DNA of 64,000 bases from Basidiobolus meristosporus CBS 931.73 (lineage: Eukaryota; Basidiobolomycota; Basidiobolomycetes; Basidiobolales; Basidiobolaceae), in NCBI GenBank assembly GCA_002104905.1, contig MCFE01000362.1, forward strand, positions 23,324 through 87,323. The letters run 5' to 3'. Position numbers and translations under genes: made by a program. The notes beneath the pieces were generated by a model. That model had not been told where the DNA came from, ran no database searches, and saw only the letters and a list, made by a program, of their open reading frames with translations. Positions 1 to 10,922 of the stretch are shown here, in pieces. Each line of letters opens with the position of its first letter. Positions within the stretch are counted from its first letter, which is position 1.

Positions 1-363
1 GATTTGCACGAGTAGGGCAACTGTTCTAGTCATGATGAACATTGTTTTCCAACAAACGGCGGTGTTTCGTCCTTTTATCGACCGACAGCCACCGACTACT
101 ACATCTGCTTCCAGCTCCTAACAGACAGCAATGACTGATCGCTTCTTGATAGACGACAACTCCGATGTAGATCGGGGATATATACGCACCCACCATGTTG
201 ATCCAACAAGTTCATTTATGGCATTCGAATTTCGCAGTTTACCGTAACCTGTGTTGGATTGACTGCTTTAATGAATTTCACTTGAAATCCGGATCAACAA
301 GAAAAAAAATTTGCCAGATTATTTACTAAACAGAATCCGCGAGCGGATGGATCATCCGAAGCC
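1..363. other. upstream intergenic sequence
   Basis: I see no coding region or RNA gene here. It is the left edge of the window and must contain the promoter of the TAN1-like gene that starts at 364. No clear TATA box or other named element could be assigned. Confidence 0.4.
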
Positions 364-1567
364 ATGTCTGGAGCGAAGAGACCTTTCCAAACCAAGAGTA
401 CACAAAAGAAGAAGCGCGCCAAGAAGTACGCTTGCTCTAAAGTGAGGGGTCTTTGTATTAGTTGTTCGCTCCTGCGACGTGCTAAAGGTGGTTTTGTTTT
501 GAAGGAGAAGTATGCCAATCCTGGAAGCTTCCAAGTAGACCCCGGGGTATTCGGTTTCTTCGTAACTTGTCCACGCCACAAAGAGAGGGCATGCGTGAGT
601 GAGATGTACGCGGTGCTGAGTGAGGTACGACCTGGTTGGTGGTGTTTTCAAAAGAAGGAAGTGTTCATGTGTCGTATATTAGTACGCCGACAAGTTGTAC
701 CCCAGCGAGAGCCAAGAGATCGAAGAGAAGGAGGTGACTTCTGTTGAGGACGAAATTGCAAACGAACTTGCAGAAATGAAAAAGACCGCTCATAAGGACA
801 AGCGCTTTGCGAATCTGAATACCCAAGTTGACTGCGGTACTCCCTTGTTTCTCCTTTTAATAGCATATAGTTTAGGACCGCCTACTGACGTCTATGCGTA
901 GTTGTTTTCATCAAAACCAAGGAACCCATCGTTCCTACCGATCTTGCTGCCTACATTCTAAAGGACCTCAAAGAGACTGGAGTCAAGAAAACTAGGTAGG
1001 AGGGGGGATGGAGCGAACTGTATAGGGCACTTAATTTAGCTCAACATTTCCCCAGGTTTGCACTGAGACTGATCCCAATTTCGAACACCTGCTATGCAAA
1101 CATGAGCGATATCGAGGCTGCCGCCAAGAAATTACTCGCACCACACTTTCATGGCGAGAATCAGGAGCCGGTCACTGTAAACCCGATTTTTTAACTGTTG
1201 ACTTCGAGCTATAGCTCACCTTTTCCTCCCCAGTATGCAATTGTGCCCAAGATTCGCAACAACAGCAAGATTGATAGAGATGAGCTCATCAAATCAGTCG
1301 CCGGACTAGTTGGCGATAAACACAAAGTTAACCTCGAGAAACCCGACTTTGTGATTATCATCGAGATCTTCAAGGTAATCGAGACTGCTGGGCCCCTCCA
1401 AACCACAGCATACTTACATCCTTCTATTTGTGTAGAGTATATGTGGAATAAGTGTTGTCAAGGACTACTATGAACTCAAGAAATTCAATCTTCAAGTTTT
1501 ATTCGAGTCGCTCAAACAGCCCAAGGCCGTCGAGGACAAGGCTGTCGAGGCCTCTTCTGAGGCTTAA
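364..1567 (+). CDS. TAN1: THUMP-domain tRNA acetyltransferase adaptor (Tan1/THUMPD1-like)
   Basis: Proposed exons are 364-441, 505-624, 683-836, 902-995, 1056-1176, 1234-1374 and 1436-1567. Together they give one 840-nt frame of 279 residues, close to the size of yeast Tan1. Tan1/THUMPD1 binds tRNA through its THUMP domain and helps the acetyltransferase Kre33/NAT10 make N4-acetylcytidine at position 12 of tRNA-Ser and tRNA-Leu. Family marks visible here are a basic N-terminus, a 'DPGVFGFFVTCPRHKER' block, 'KEPIVPTDLAAYILKDL', 'RLIPISNTCYANM', 'APHF', 'YAIVPKIRNNSKI' and a C-terminal 'ICGISVVKDYYELKKFN' block. Introns are 57-65 nt. The first (442-504) has no in-frame stop and ends in AAG, so it could be retained without breaking the frame; the other five follow GT..AG. 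Identification rests on motif order and length. Confidence 0.9.
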
Positions 1568-1900
1568 TCACCATGAATAAAGATAGACAAGGCCGTGCTG
1601 GCCCCTTTCATACACTATTCGTCGCAGTCGCAGTCAGACACATACCCACGCCCCAAATTATGTGCAAATTCTATCCCCACAATGCCCCGGACTGATTTGG
1701 CTACACTCCCCAACCTCGTGTTTAAGCAGTGCTAGCAACTCAGGAATGGTTAACGTACCCAACACAACCCACCGTAAAATTTTTTCAACTAGTGGATTTC
1801 TTATTTGGGGGTCATATGACATGATCACTAAGTTGACTCGCCCTGCAAGTGCATCCCTTCGGTTCTCTTTCCTTGCACGCAACATATCCAAATCATCAAC
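1568..1900. other. intergenic spacer TAN1-ATP17
   Basis: About 330 nt between the TAN1 stop and the ATP17 start. It must carry the TAN1 terminator and the ATP17 promoter. Short open frames here lack codon structure or family resemblance, and I see no RNA gene. Confidence 0.35.
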
Positions 1901-2305
1901 ATGAACTCTGCCTGTCGTATTGTTGCTCGTCGCGCCTACTCCACTCGCTCTTACATCCCTCCCAACCTTGCCAGCGCAGTCAGATCTGCTGGGCCCAAAG
2001 CTGAGACTGGTGATTTGTCTGGTTTAGTAGAATTTTATAAGAGAATTCCCAAGGGTGCCGCCGAGGCCGCAAAGCCCACCAACTGGCTCGCCCGCTACCG
2101 TGCCAAATACTGGGAGGGTGACAACGCTTCCTTCACCCCCATCCTTCACGGCATGCTCTTGGTCGGCGGTCTCCACTACGCTCTTGCTTACAAATTCCAT
2201 CTTAGTAAGTCACCCCGGATATGTTTTGGACTCGCATGAATATGGAACTAAACGTGCCTATTTTCCCCCCTTACAGAGCATCACAAGAACGTTGAGCACC
2301 ATTAG
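1901..2305 (+). CDS. ATP17: mitochondrial F1Fo ATP synthase subunit f
   Basis: Two exons (1901-2204 and 2277-2305) with a GT..AG intron of 72 nt give 110 residues. Subunit f is a small Fo protein of the inner mitochondrial membrane needed for ATP synthase assembly and dimer stability. The first 25 or so residues are basic and rich in Ser and Ala ('RIVARRAYSTRS'), as expected for a mitochondrial presequence. The middle has 'LVEFYKRIPKG' and 'NWLARYRAKYWEGDNAS'. One hydrophobic span follows at about residues 78-98 ('ILHGMLLVGGLHYALAY'), and after splicing the tail is 'HLKHHKNVEHH', typical of fungal subunit f. Retaining the intron would give an unrelated tail, which supports the splice. Confidence 0.9.
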
Positions 2306-2776
2306 CCCGAGGCTCCCCAACACAAACCGCCCCCGCCTGAATAAGTTTTCCTTTTAGAACTGGAACTGCCACGTTGTTTCCCTCTGAAGACTAGTTTGCT
2401 TATTTCTCCACGGTCGCTCATTACCCACCTTCTATCCCATATCATTTGACTTTTCCCCAGATGCATTGATTAAAATACATACTTCCAAATGAACCTATGG
2501 TTGCTCTACATCGTGCCATACGGCCTCAACCCTCCTGGATCGCTCGCCTCGATCCAGAGTAACATTTCGATTCATCTGGATCGGTCAAATGGCTGGCAAG
2601 TTGAGATGTACCTTAGTTGGGGCTACAGTCATCATGAATCCACCTAGTCAAATGAAATAAGGGAGAGATTAGATTCTCGGTAGTATATTAACCCACCGAT
2701 GTTTGTCCCAAGGCCCATACTATTCAGAAACCATCCCAACATCAAGTTTCTTTGCAGGTTAAACCTCACCAGGACC
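2306..2776. other. intergenic spacer with possible 5' exon of the next gene
   Basis: About 470 nt. It holds the ATP17 3' end and the promoter or leader of the aminotransferase gene. A T-rich tract ending in CAG at 2757 could be an acceptor of an upstream leader intron. I could not assign a coding exon with confidence. Confidence 0.3.
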
Positions 2777-4212
2777 ATGGTTGCGTTGAACCACACGGCT
2801 GGTAATTCTTTCAGAGTGCTTCCACCCCACCGGCAATTCTTAACCCTTATCTTCTGGCTGAAGTCATTGCCGAAACCACCGGCCATTCCCCCGACCTGAA
2901 CGGGGCCTACCCGTTCAACCTGAAGGATAGTCAGCTCAGCCCGAACGATTTCCTGATCCAGTATCCACCAGGTTTGTGCCTGAAGGGGTGGGGGGTTGTG
3001 CGGTTTTTTCGGAGAGTTGACCATGTTACCAAATGCACCGATTTTAGGGGCGTACACTGCCTGTCGAACCTTGGGCCACAACTCCATCGTGGAGTTTGAC
3101 TCCCACATGACCCGTATCGCCAACTCCGTAAAGTACTATGATTTCAGCGAGGGCTCGGCATCCGAGCAGGCCCAAGAGCTCTCGGCCAAATTCCACCTTT
3201 TCAAGCATGTGGGTAGCGTTCGGAAGATCTTGGTTCCCATGATGAAGGGGGCTTTGCTCCGGTATTTCGAGCTCCTGGGCGAGAGCAAGGAGGAGGCGAA
3301 GATAACGCTCATCGTCTGTGCGAAGGTAAGGTGGTGGTTTGGGGAGAGGCCGAGGTTTCATTGAAGCGGGGATATAAACACGTCTCTTTTCATCTTCCCG
3401 TAGGATGGTCACCCTTTCAGCGCGGTGCACGTCACCCGTTTGTCCGGGCCAAAATCCGGCAGATGCAAGGTAAACCCATCTCCCAGCATTTCCCTGGAAT
3501 TCGCTGAACTGATGCACTTCAGGTCGCGGTGCATGGCGAGCCCCGAAACTCGCCCAAGATCAAAGATTCCCAGTGGGTCAGGTTAGCCCTTCCATAGGAG
3601 ATCCTCGGGTGGGATAATCTTTTATTGAACAAGGGGTAATTTAGAGATCGACAATCCATCGAAGACGAACTACCCAGCGATGTCAACGAGGCGCTTCTCT
3701 ACGACTCCGCCACAGGACATGTGTACGAGGGGCTTAGCTCGAACTTCTTTGCGGTCGTCAAAGACCCTCAAAGCGGTGAACCAAAGGTGGTCACCGCTCC
3801 GGTGGAGCACGTCCTACTAGGCACCATCATGAAAATCGTGATCGCCACGTGCGAGAGAAACGGTATTCCGGTGGAGTTCACTTTCCCTAACCTAGGGGAC
3901 CTACTGAGCTTCAGATGGGAAGGCGCTTTCATCACAAGTACGTATACGACCAACTCAACACTTGCACCATTGCCACCCACTGAAACCCCCGCCCCACCTT
4001 GCTTGCTAGGCACCTCCAGATTAGTCCTCCCTATTGAGACGGTGGAGTTTCCCGACGGAAGGTTAGTGCCCATCGTCTGCACACCAAGCTCGCAAACCTT
4101 GTGCTCACCCATTTCTAGCTCGTCAGTTCGTCTGGGCGACTGCCCCACGGTGGAGTTTCTTCGTCAGGAAGTGGAGAAGGAAATCTACACCAGATCCCAT
4201 AGAATCATGTAA
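2777..4212 (+). CDS. class IV PLP-dependent aminotransferase-like protein
   Basis: Exons supported by frame and splice sites are about 2842-2971, 3048-3325, 3404-3469, 3523-3581, 3645-3937, 4010-4061 and 4119-4212. They give about 323 residues before the N-terminus. The fold family includes branched-chain aminotransferases and aminodeoxychorismate lyase. Visible marks are 'PPGAYTACRT', then 'HMTRIANSV', a candidate PLP-lysine segment 'SPKIKDSQWVR', 'LLYDSATGHVYEGLSSNFF' (the class IV E-G-x-S-N-x-F signature), 'VTAPVEHVLLGTIMK' and 'PIETVEFPDG'. The substrate cannot be read from the sequence. The 5' end is unresolved: the ATG at 2777 opens 'MVALNHTAGNSFRVLPP' in a different frame from 'NPYLLAEVIAETTGHSP' at 2842. 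An unseen small intron, another start or a one-base indel is needed. I use 2777 as a provisional start. Confidence 0.75.
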
Positions 4213-4495
4213 ATCGATAGGAAACATCAAGTGTCAAATAAACCCTGAATTTGTTCATCTTAATCAAATCCCATCTAACATCCCACACAACACAACACAC
4301 CCTGAGGAGCATGATCCAAATGAATTCTATCCAATCGTCGATTGACAACCCGGGAACTTCCAACTCACCCTCGATCTCAGTGAAGCCATGTTGGGTCCGA
4401 TCAACCATAACTACTTGTCACTGGTGTTGGAACAACCTTACCCTAGAAAAAGCTCCTTATTCCTCAGTGGTGAGCCTTTGAAAACAGCCTTCCTT

Positions 4496-4524
4496 CCACC
4501 ACCACCACCACCACCACCACCACC
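4496..4524 (+). repeat. (CCA)n microsatellite
   Basis: A perfect run of about nine to ten CCA/ACC triplets lies 30 nt upstream of the SEC66 start codon, so probably in its 5' leader or core promoter. Confidence 0.85.
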
Positions 4525-4554
4525 TAGCCAAACCACAGTACCAACAGAAACAGC

Positions 4555-5248
4555 ATGTCTTTCGTACTCGCCTCAGGATACGTAGCCGGATGGGCGGTCA
4601 TGTTCGGCACCTTCGTCGCCTGCTACCATCGCAGAAAGGCTTTGGGTAAATATACGTTGGCTTGCTCGTCTTCTCTGGGCCCGACCCAGGGTGCACCACA
4701 ACCCCACTCACCAATTGCTTTATTCCCTAGCTAGAAACAAGTTGGACCCTTGGTTCCCAGAACACACCACCCGTAACCACTACTACGCCCTCGTGGAGCT
4801 TAAGCCAGAGGCGGACGAGTTCCAGCTGAAGGCAGCCCTGCTGCGTCGTGCCATGACCGACGTGGAGAGGATCATGGAGCTTCAAAGCAGCAAAGGTCCC
4901 CTCCAACAGCTGGTCAAGACCGGTGCCATCGGGGAGGACGTGTGGAACCAGTTCGAGGCGGCCGAGAAGGACATGGAGGGCGAGCTCATGGAGGTAGTCA
5001 ACGAGGCCAACACCTTTAAGGAGGGCTGGGGCCAACAGATCTTCCCCCAAGCTTCCGACATGGTGGCCCACGAGCGCCAGAAAGCGTTGCGCAAGGATCT
5101 TGACGAGCAGATGCAAGTGGAGCAAGAGGTGAGATTGCGCTTCGAGGCCAAGGACAAGATCCGCCGCGAGGAGGAGTCCAAAAAGGCGTACGAGGAGCTG
5201 CTGCGCGAGGAGTCCAAAGCTGCTGGTAAGATGAAGGCCAAGAACTGA
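4555..5248 (+). CDS. SEC66: ER protein-translocation subunit Sec66/Sec71
   Basis: Exons 4555-4645 and 4731-5248, with an 85-nt GT..AG intron, encode 202 residues (yeast Sec66 has 206). Sec66 is a fungal-specific subunit of the Sec62/63/66/72 complex that drives post-translational import through Sec61 into the ER. The short first exon supplies one N-terminal membrane anchor (about residues 8-24, 'GYVAGWAVMFGTFVACY') followed by basic residues. The cytosolic part has the family core 'FQLKAALLRRAMTDVERI', 'LVKTGAIGEDVWNQFE' and 'FKEGWGQQIFPQA'. The last 50 or so residues are highly charged and probably helical. A second AG four bases downstream of the chosen acceptor would break the frame, so the first is used. 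Confidence 0.92.
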
Positions 5249-5810
5249 TCTAACCTCACCTTCACCTTCACCCTCACCCTACATCCCATCCCAATCTAAT
5301 CTCGGCCCTCACACAGCCCCCTCTCCCCAACTGTAACCGCATCCGATATTCACTTAGCACCCAAATGCTTCGAAATCCCTTCAAAGTCTCTTATGCAATA
5401 TATCTTGGACCCTTTGATTGTTGATGCTATCGCCACTTGGCCATCTCTTTTTTTACCTCCCCCCCCCAATAAACCATGATCAATACGGACACGGATGATG
5501 CTGAGGGATTCACTTTACTTGGCGAGCAGGTGTGGTGTACATGACGAAGTGGGTGGCAATGGTGCAGGAGGAATACATCTTTGTGGGATGGGGAGGCATT
5601 AGTGGGCTGATAATACGAGCGGGGGGATATATGAAAGTGATACAAAAATTACAATTACATAGATGTTGTGGAGAGTAATGGCTTGTGTGCGTAGATGGAT
5701 TAGTGAGAAGAGGGGGATTAATGATAGATAGTGGTGGGAGATTCGTGCGGTGAATTTTCGTATATAACATGGGAACTTTCGTTCGCAGTCTAGGTGAGGT
5801 GCTGTGACGA
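5249..5810. other. convergent intergenic spacer
   Basis: About 560 nt between the convergent SEC66 and 5811-7284 genes, so it should hold both 3' ends. It contains CT-rich (CACCTT-like) tracts near 5252-5285 and a T7/C10 run near 5451-5466. I see no gene. Confidence 0.5.
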
Positions 5811-7284
5811 TCAGACCTTGACCGGTGGTTCGCCAAGCTCCTGCATGATTTGGACTAGGTTCAGACTGTTGACGCTTCCCTCATCGCGGGGGACAAGCTT
5901 GGGCTTGTTTGGGTTCTTGACCTAGGGACACAGGATCAGTTAATTGACTTTCTCACCGAGATGGCCGGACCTCCACGATTACCTCTATAGTATTCAATCG
6001 GGTGGATGTCAAGCTGATCTTCAACGTCTCCGTAGAGTTGATTAACGCCTCGAAATTCTTGGCTTTTTCCGGATCAACCTGGGATGCGTTTCGTCTTAAC
6101 GACTGCGGTCGAGATACACCGTACGTAGAGAGAACTTACCGGTGACGGGCTAACCGATCTGGCCCTGTTGCATTCGGGGATCTGGAGACTCAGAGGGGAG
6201 GTGGCCGACTCGAGCGACTTTGAGATTTTCGTGGACTGCCGACCACTGAACAAAAAGTCCTCTATCGAGGAGCGAGGGGAGACGAAGCTGTTGGATATGG
6301 GGACTCCCTTCACACGGCTCCCCTTGAATCCCCCGAAAATCTTCGCAAATGCCCCACGATCCCGACCCCGGGCGGACTCGTCCGAGCTTCTGGGGCTAAT
6401 ATCTTCCTCGCAATCGAAGTCAGACAAGCTATCGCTATCAACGGAAGAACCTGCGAAGATGGCCATCGATTAGCACTAGACGTCACATGTGAGTCCCTCG
6501 GCGCTAGCCAAACTTACTGCTTGATCTCTCGAACTTGGGCCCAAATCGTTCGGCCCTTCGGATCTATATGGAGGAGCTGGTGAGTACGGTGGATGCCTTC
6601 CAGGCCATTCGATCTGCCATTACCTCAAGACCGTCCACCAAACTTGACCGGGTGTAAATCCCACGAATCTCCTTGTTGGTCTTCACCGCCTCCTCAAACA
6701 GCTTGCTATCCACACACTCGACCTGGGAATTTCTGGCCAACAGCACCGCCTCCACAATCAGGAAGGTGGCGATATGCTCCATGATGCCGCACAGAAATGC
6801 TGCGGTCTTCGAGGTGATTAAAGCATGCCCTTTCGGGACGAATCCGCAACTTGTCCCCATGGTGTTGTAAATCGAGCACTGGGCACGGGCTGTATCAACG
6901 ATGGTGGACAAAGGGAGTTGCCCCTGGGGGAACTCGCGAGGGTCGCTCTTCAGGCTGGATTGGCTGAGGAAGCTCTCCCCGTTGGAAATCGCGTTCACCG
7001 CCAAAGAGCCTTGGGAACAGAGGCGACGAAGGGTGGCGGGGAGCGTTGTATAGGAAAGCTTGTTATCGGGGGAAGATTTAACCAGCACGTAGAGCACCTC
7101 GTCTAGGAACACGTTGAGGAGTTGAATGGAGGTGCGGGACATTTTGAACGCGCCATATTTACTAGCTACCGCCCGGGCCGAACGAAACGAGACAAACACA
7201 AAGTCAGGAACTAAAATGGAACGGGTCAACACAGGAACGGATCAACCTCGCATCTCGAAATACCTTTCATCTGAGCTACCGTCA
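5811..7284 (-). CDS. conserved fungal protein of unknown function, possible histone-fold region
   Basis: Supported exons, read on the minus strand, are 7210-6624, 6563-6518, 6450-6140, 6078-5971 and 5921-5811; all junctions are GT..AG and keep one frame. The central block 'FRSARAVASKYGAFK' followed by 'MSRTSIQLLNVFLDEVLY' is helical and resembles a conserved fungal family I recognise but cannot name; a histone-fold-like dimerisation region is my inference. A Ser-rich linker follows ('SSVDSDSLSDFD', 'RARSVSPSPV'), and the protein ends 'SLNLVQIMQELGEPPVKV'. The 5' end is uncertain. An ATG at 7284 spliced across 7265-7211 gives 'MTVAQMK' before 'VPDFVFVSF'. Coding may instead begin further upstream, to about 7500, where 'MRSGDAQLGPVKRRTSRR' is open. 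Confidence 0.6.
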
Positions 7285-7950
7285 TGGTACCAAGGAATCA
7301 CTTTACTGCTACTGAATCCAATTGTCCAATGTATTCAAGGCTAAACCCAGGAATATCGAAAGGCAGAATAATCCCCTGGCAAAATCAGCCGGCCACTCTT
7401 CTGGAGGTCCGTCTTTTAACAGGACCAAGCTGGGCATCACCTGATCGCATCTCAGGCTGAATATGGCGGCTGTCACACGAGCATTTATGACCATGGCCTA
7501 ATCGGGGACCCACGTTAATTGGTCCTACGATCCTCCCCATATGAAGGAAAGGTTGGGTGGGTTGATTGGAGACGGTGCTTGGGCTAAACATTTGTAAAAC
7601 GAGAGCTGGATAACTGCGATGCACCACCCAAATTGCTTTCGTATGGGACACAAAGATTTGCTGGCGGTATCTCTGGTGTCGGATGCCAATACGGCTGGTG
7701 ATTTGAAACCAAGCCATCTGTTCACAAAGGATGATCGTTTCAGTCGTGCTCGCCTTTTCTGGACATTCTAGGCACCAACCAGTGTTGTTCAGGACGGAGC
7801 GATGGTGCTGCTCTGATATCTACAGCAGAAGAGGGGGCGTTCATTCGCTGATTGAAGTGGGTTCTTTATTACTCTTGGCCGAAATACAGCTGAATGTTGG
7901 GTGGTTTCAAAATAACCAGTTTTCAATAAATGTTGAATGCAATGCCATTG
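7285..7950. other. spacer between TBC gene 3' end and the 5811-7284 gene
   Basis: About 665 nt. On the minus strand it contains the TBC gene 3' region and the promoter, or possible extra 5' exons, of the downstream gene. The minus-strand peptide 'MRSGDAQLGPVKRRTSRR' near 7400-7460 looks protein-like and may be a first exon. Nothing else is recognised. Confidence 0.35.
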
Positions 7951-10922
7951 TCAAATTGGTTTGGTCTCAATTGCATCTTCCAGGATGCCGAACTCTTGCT
8001 TGATTTGCGAGATGTGTCGATCCCGTTTGGCCTGGACCACGGAGCGCTTGATCAATGGCTTCAGGGAAACAAATGCGGTCTACAAACGTACGCTTACTAT
8101 GCATGTCCACAGATGAGGGGCGTACCAGGACTTACCTTTATCAGTTGATCTACTTGATATGTGCTGAAGGTCATTGATTTGAGATAGCCGTACATGCTGG
8201 CGCTGGTTTGGCATTTGAGCAGTTTTTTCTCGTTGACCTTAAGTAGTGCGATTGCCACTCGGAAAAGGGTGATCATTCCCTGCAGGAAAAATATGTCCCA
8301 TACTCGGAACAGCGTTTCCACCGGGAAACAATCCGTATAGATCGACAGAAACCAGCTGAATGTCACGGCACCAAGATCTACCCCTAGCTTACGAAAGTGC
8401 TCGTGTAAGCGAGGGAGGATCTCTTTTACCAACTCCTTCAGAACGCGTTGATCCGCTTGGGATACCAATAGTTGTCCAGTGTAGTAGTCTGGCGGGAGAA
8501 TATGCTCCAATATACACACAAGCGTCCAGAAAGCATCTTCTTCGTTGGATTGCGTTAGCAACAAGGTCGCGGCGATTAAGTTCATCCCTTGACAGTATCC
8601 AATGGAGGGATTGTGCCTACACGGGAAAGCTCGTTAGCCTAGGAAGAAGGCAGTCAGGGATTGGGAATCCTACCAGCTGTAGGCCACGAGTATCCTTCGC
8701 AGCTTTTCCACTCCATTTCCGTTTTCTCCGAAGAAAATGTTGTTGGGAAGCGTTCGATGTAGATCCTTATGATACGAAAGGGGGCAACGTTAGTGGGTCC
8801 GCTATCACCCAATTGCACAAAGGGATAAGAGGGTGGAGTGGGCAGTCCGATTGCGACATGACAAAAAACCAAATGCTTCGAGACATACCAGTTCGATTTG
8901 TCCCAAAAATACGGATTCTTGACCTTCGTGTCGAGCCAAGAGGGCAGAATAATATCCTGGCTCTTTACGTTCAAACGCACCAGAGCATTCTCCCCAGATT
9001 TTTGCTCTGTACACCGCTGGAATGCCACCACGAATCAACTTCTTGAATTCCTTGTATTCCACTTCCCCCATTCTAGCAAGGCACAGCCCTTCAACTATGA
9101 CCGTTTCGCCATCATCGCTGATCTCCTTGGCCACTGCAGCTTTTCTTCGCTCGATGAAGATATCCCACTTGTCTTTTTGAGGAGCCTCGGGAATGTCTTG
9201 GGTGTCGATCAATTGAGAAAGTAGCACATGCGGGTTGTGCACAGAGTCTGAGCTTTGCGCAGCTCTGGCCGTTGGTAGAGTCGGTGAGGTCGAGGGAGAG
9301 TGAATGACAAGTCCCTTATTTCCGGTAGAGCTCGGTAGCGAAGAGTCGAAATAAAAGCCGTAACGGTCCGTGGGATATGGTGCCTCCTGTCTAACGAGGG
9401 ATAATTGGGAGTATCGGTTGATGGGTTTGAGTTCCAGAAGAGTGGCTTTGTCTTGGCCTTTTTGGGCGTTAACCACAGGTTTGATCACCGAGTCGCTCAC
9501 TAATAGGCTTTGCTTCGCCTTAACATGATTCACCTCTGGTACGCTGGGTAACTCATCCATAGTGGTACGATCATCAAGCTCAAAATTATCAAGATAAACG
9601 GAGTTTCTAGATCTTACATTAAGTTCTCGACAAAACGCCGTTTCACTCCCCGGGAATGTGTTGAAGATGCTTGGTTTTCGCTTTTTTTCTCCATTGAGCA
9701 AGCCAATGGTCCAGCGAGCGATCAAATTGGATGTTCTTTTCGAGTAGAGCTTGTCAGATGAGCTGCCATCCACGCTTAGTAGTCTGGCTGCCAGCGTAAT
9801 GGCCTTATAATGGAGGGGTTGTGGTACAGGTTCGAGGTTTGATGAGGTGAATATGTCTTCTAATGATAGTGCTTGGTTTGAGCAAGGGGCCTTGGCTTGC
9901 CAGTTGCCACTGCCTTCATCTACGGAAGAGGAATAGACATCAGGGAAAAGTGTTGATCTACTGCCGTTAGTACTAGGTTCTCGACACTCCTTGGGGTCTG
10001 GTAAACCATGTACTGCGCTATTGGTGTCCTCAGCTGCGTTTGGCGCTGTCTTTGATTTCCATTGAAGAAGGCCCACTGTCCATTTTTCTATGGACGCTCG
10101 AACTGGCATTTGAAATCGAGGAGAACGAAGTGGAGAGGGTAGACTGTTGGATTTTGAGGGGCTTTTGGTATATGTTAATTGCGTAGAGGAGGCTGAAAGT
10201 GAGCTGGATCGACGAAAAGGCGTACCAGGGGCAGAGGAGGAAGGCTGCTTCTGAACAGTCTCGGCAGGGAGATTATGAGAATCCCCATCCGGAAACCAGT
10301 CAGAATCCGTATCTATCTCAGGATCTAGTGGCTTTTGAGTAGTAGGTACAAAAGGATGTTTGTGGAGATGCTTGTTAAGGTACGAGTCGCTGGTGGAATG
10401 CTTTAATCGGGACCACTCCTCTCGAATATTTTTAATCTCTGTTTCTTTTTCGGCGATCAGGTTATGTGCTCGACGGAGGTCTGAGCAGCAGGATTTAAGG
10501 ATACGCCGAATCAGAGCCGGCGAGCTTGTGGCGACCAGTTTGTTGAGAGCTGCATCTGAGAGTAGATGGATGTTCGAGAAAGGCAGTTGAGAATCGATAT
10601 CTGACTCTTCATCAAAACTGTGTAGATCTGAATCTTGAGTACTCACTGAGAAAGGTCGGCTGTATCTTTGCCCCTTGAAATCCACTGAGCCCGTATAACT
10701 GCAGCTATCGCTAATAGAATCGATGTCCAAGGGTCTATCGCTCTCGGTATCTGATTCGGATAATGGGTGTTTGTCGGTTGCCTTCGATAGCAGGCACGAT
10801 AGAGGAGAGGTTAGCAAGTTGGTATTCCTCTCACAAGCCGTGACCACAGAATTCGTAGCAGTGCTCGTGCTCGAATTTGACATTACTGTATTCTCGGATG
10901 GAGCGCTTTCACGGGATAACAC
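7951..10922 (-). CDS. TBC-domain Rab GTPase-activating protein
   Basis: Four exons on the minus strand (10922-8889, 8765-8674, 8616-8136, 8079-7951) give 911 residues. TBC proteins stimulate GTP hydrolysis by Rab GTPases on trafficking membranes. The TBC domain spans about residues 630-860: it opens 'KKLIRGGIPAVYRAKIWG', has the arginine-finger motif 'IELDLHRT' (I-x-x-D-x-x-R) formed exactly across the first splice, the glutamine-finger 'IGYCQGMNLIAA', and later 'FSWFLSIYTDCFPVETLFRVWD'. Both catalytic fingers are present, so an active GAP is expected. The first 600 residues are Ser-rich and probably disordered, with a helical segment at about 150-190 and two similar 'W-T-[V/I]-G-L-L' motifs at about residues 281 and 404. 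The target Rab cannot be told from sequence. Confidence 0.88.

Noticed and set aside
1662-1904. 80-codon open frame between TAN1 and ATP17
   Set aside because: No family resemblance, overlaps the ATP17 start, and has composition like untranslated sequence.
2644-3123. 159-codon minus-strand ORF
   Set aside because: It lies opposite the aminotransferase exons and is a shadow of their codon bias.
4727-5289. Two long minus-strand ORFs over SEC66
   Set aside because: Antisense shadows of a GC-rich exon; the + strand reading matches Sec66.
6564-6587. A 24-nt GT..AG stretch around an in-frame TAG, possible micro-intron
   Set aside because: A normal 60-nt intron (6564-6623, donor after 'LVDGLE') shares the same acceptor, keeps the frame and removes the stop, so no micro-intron is needed.
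8360-9046. 228-codon + strand ORF over the TBC gene
   Set aside because: Antisense of the TBC exons and introns, without a recognisable domain.
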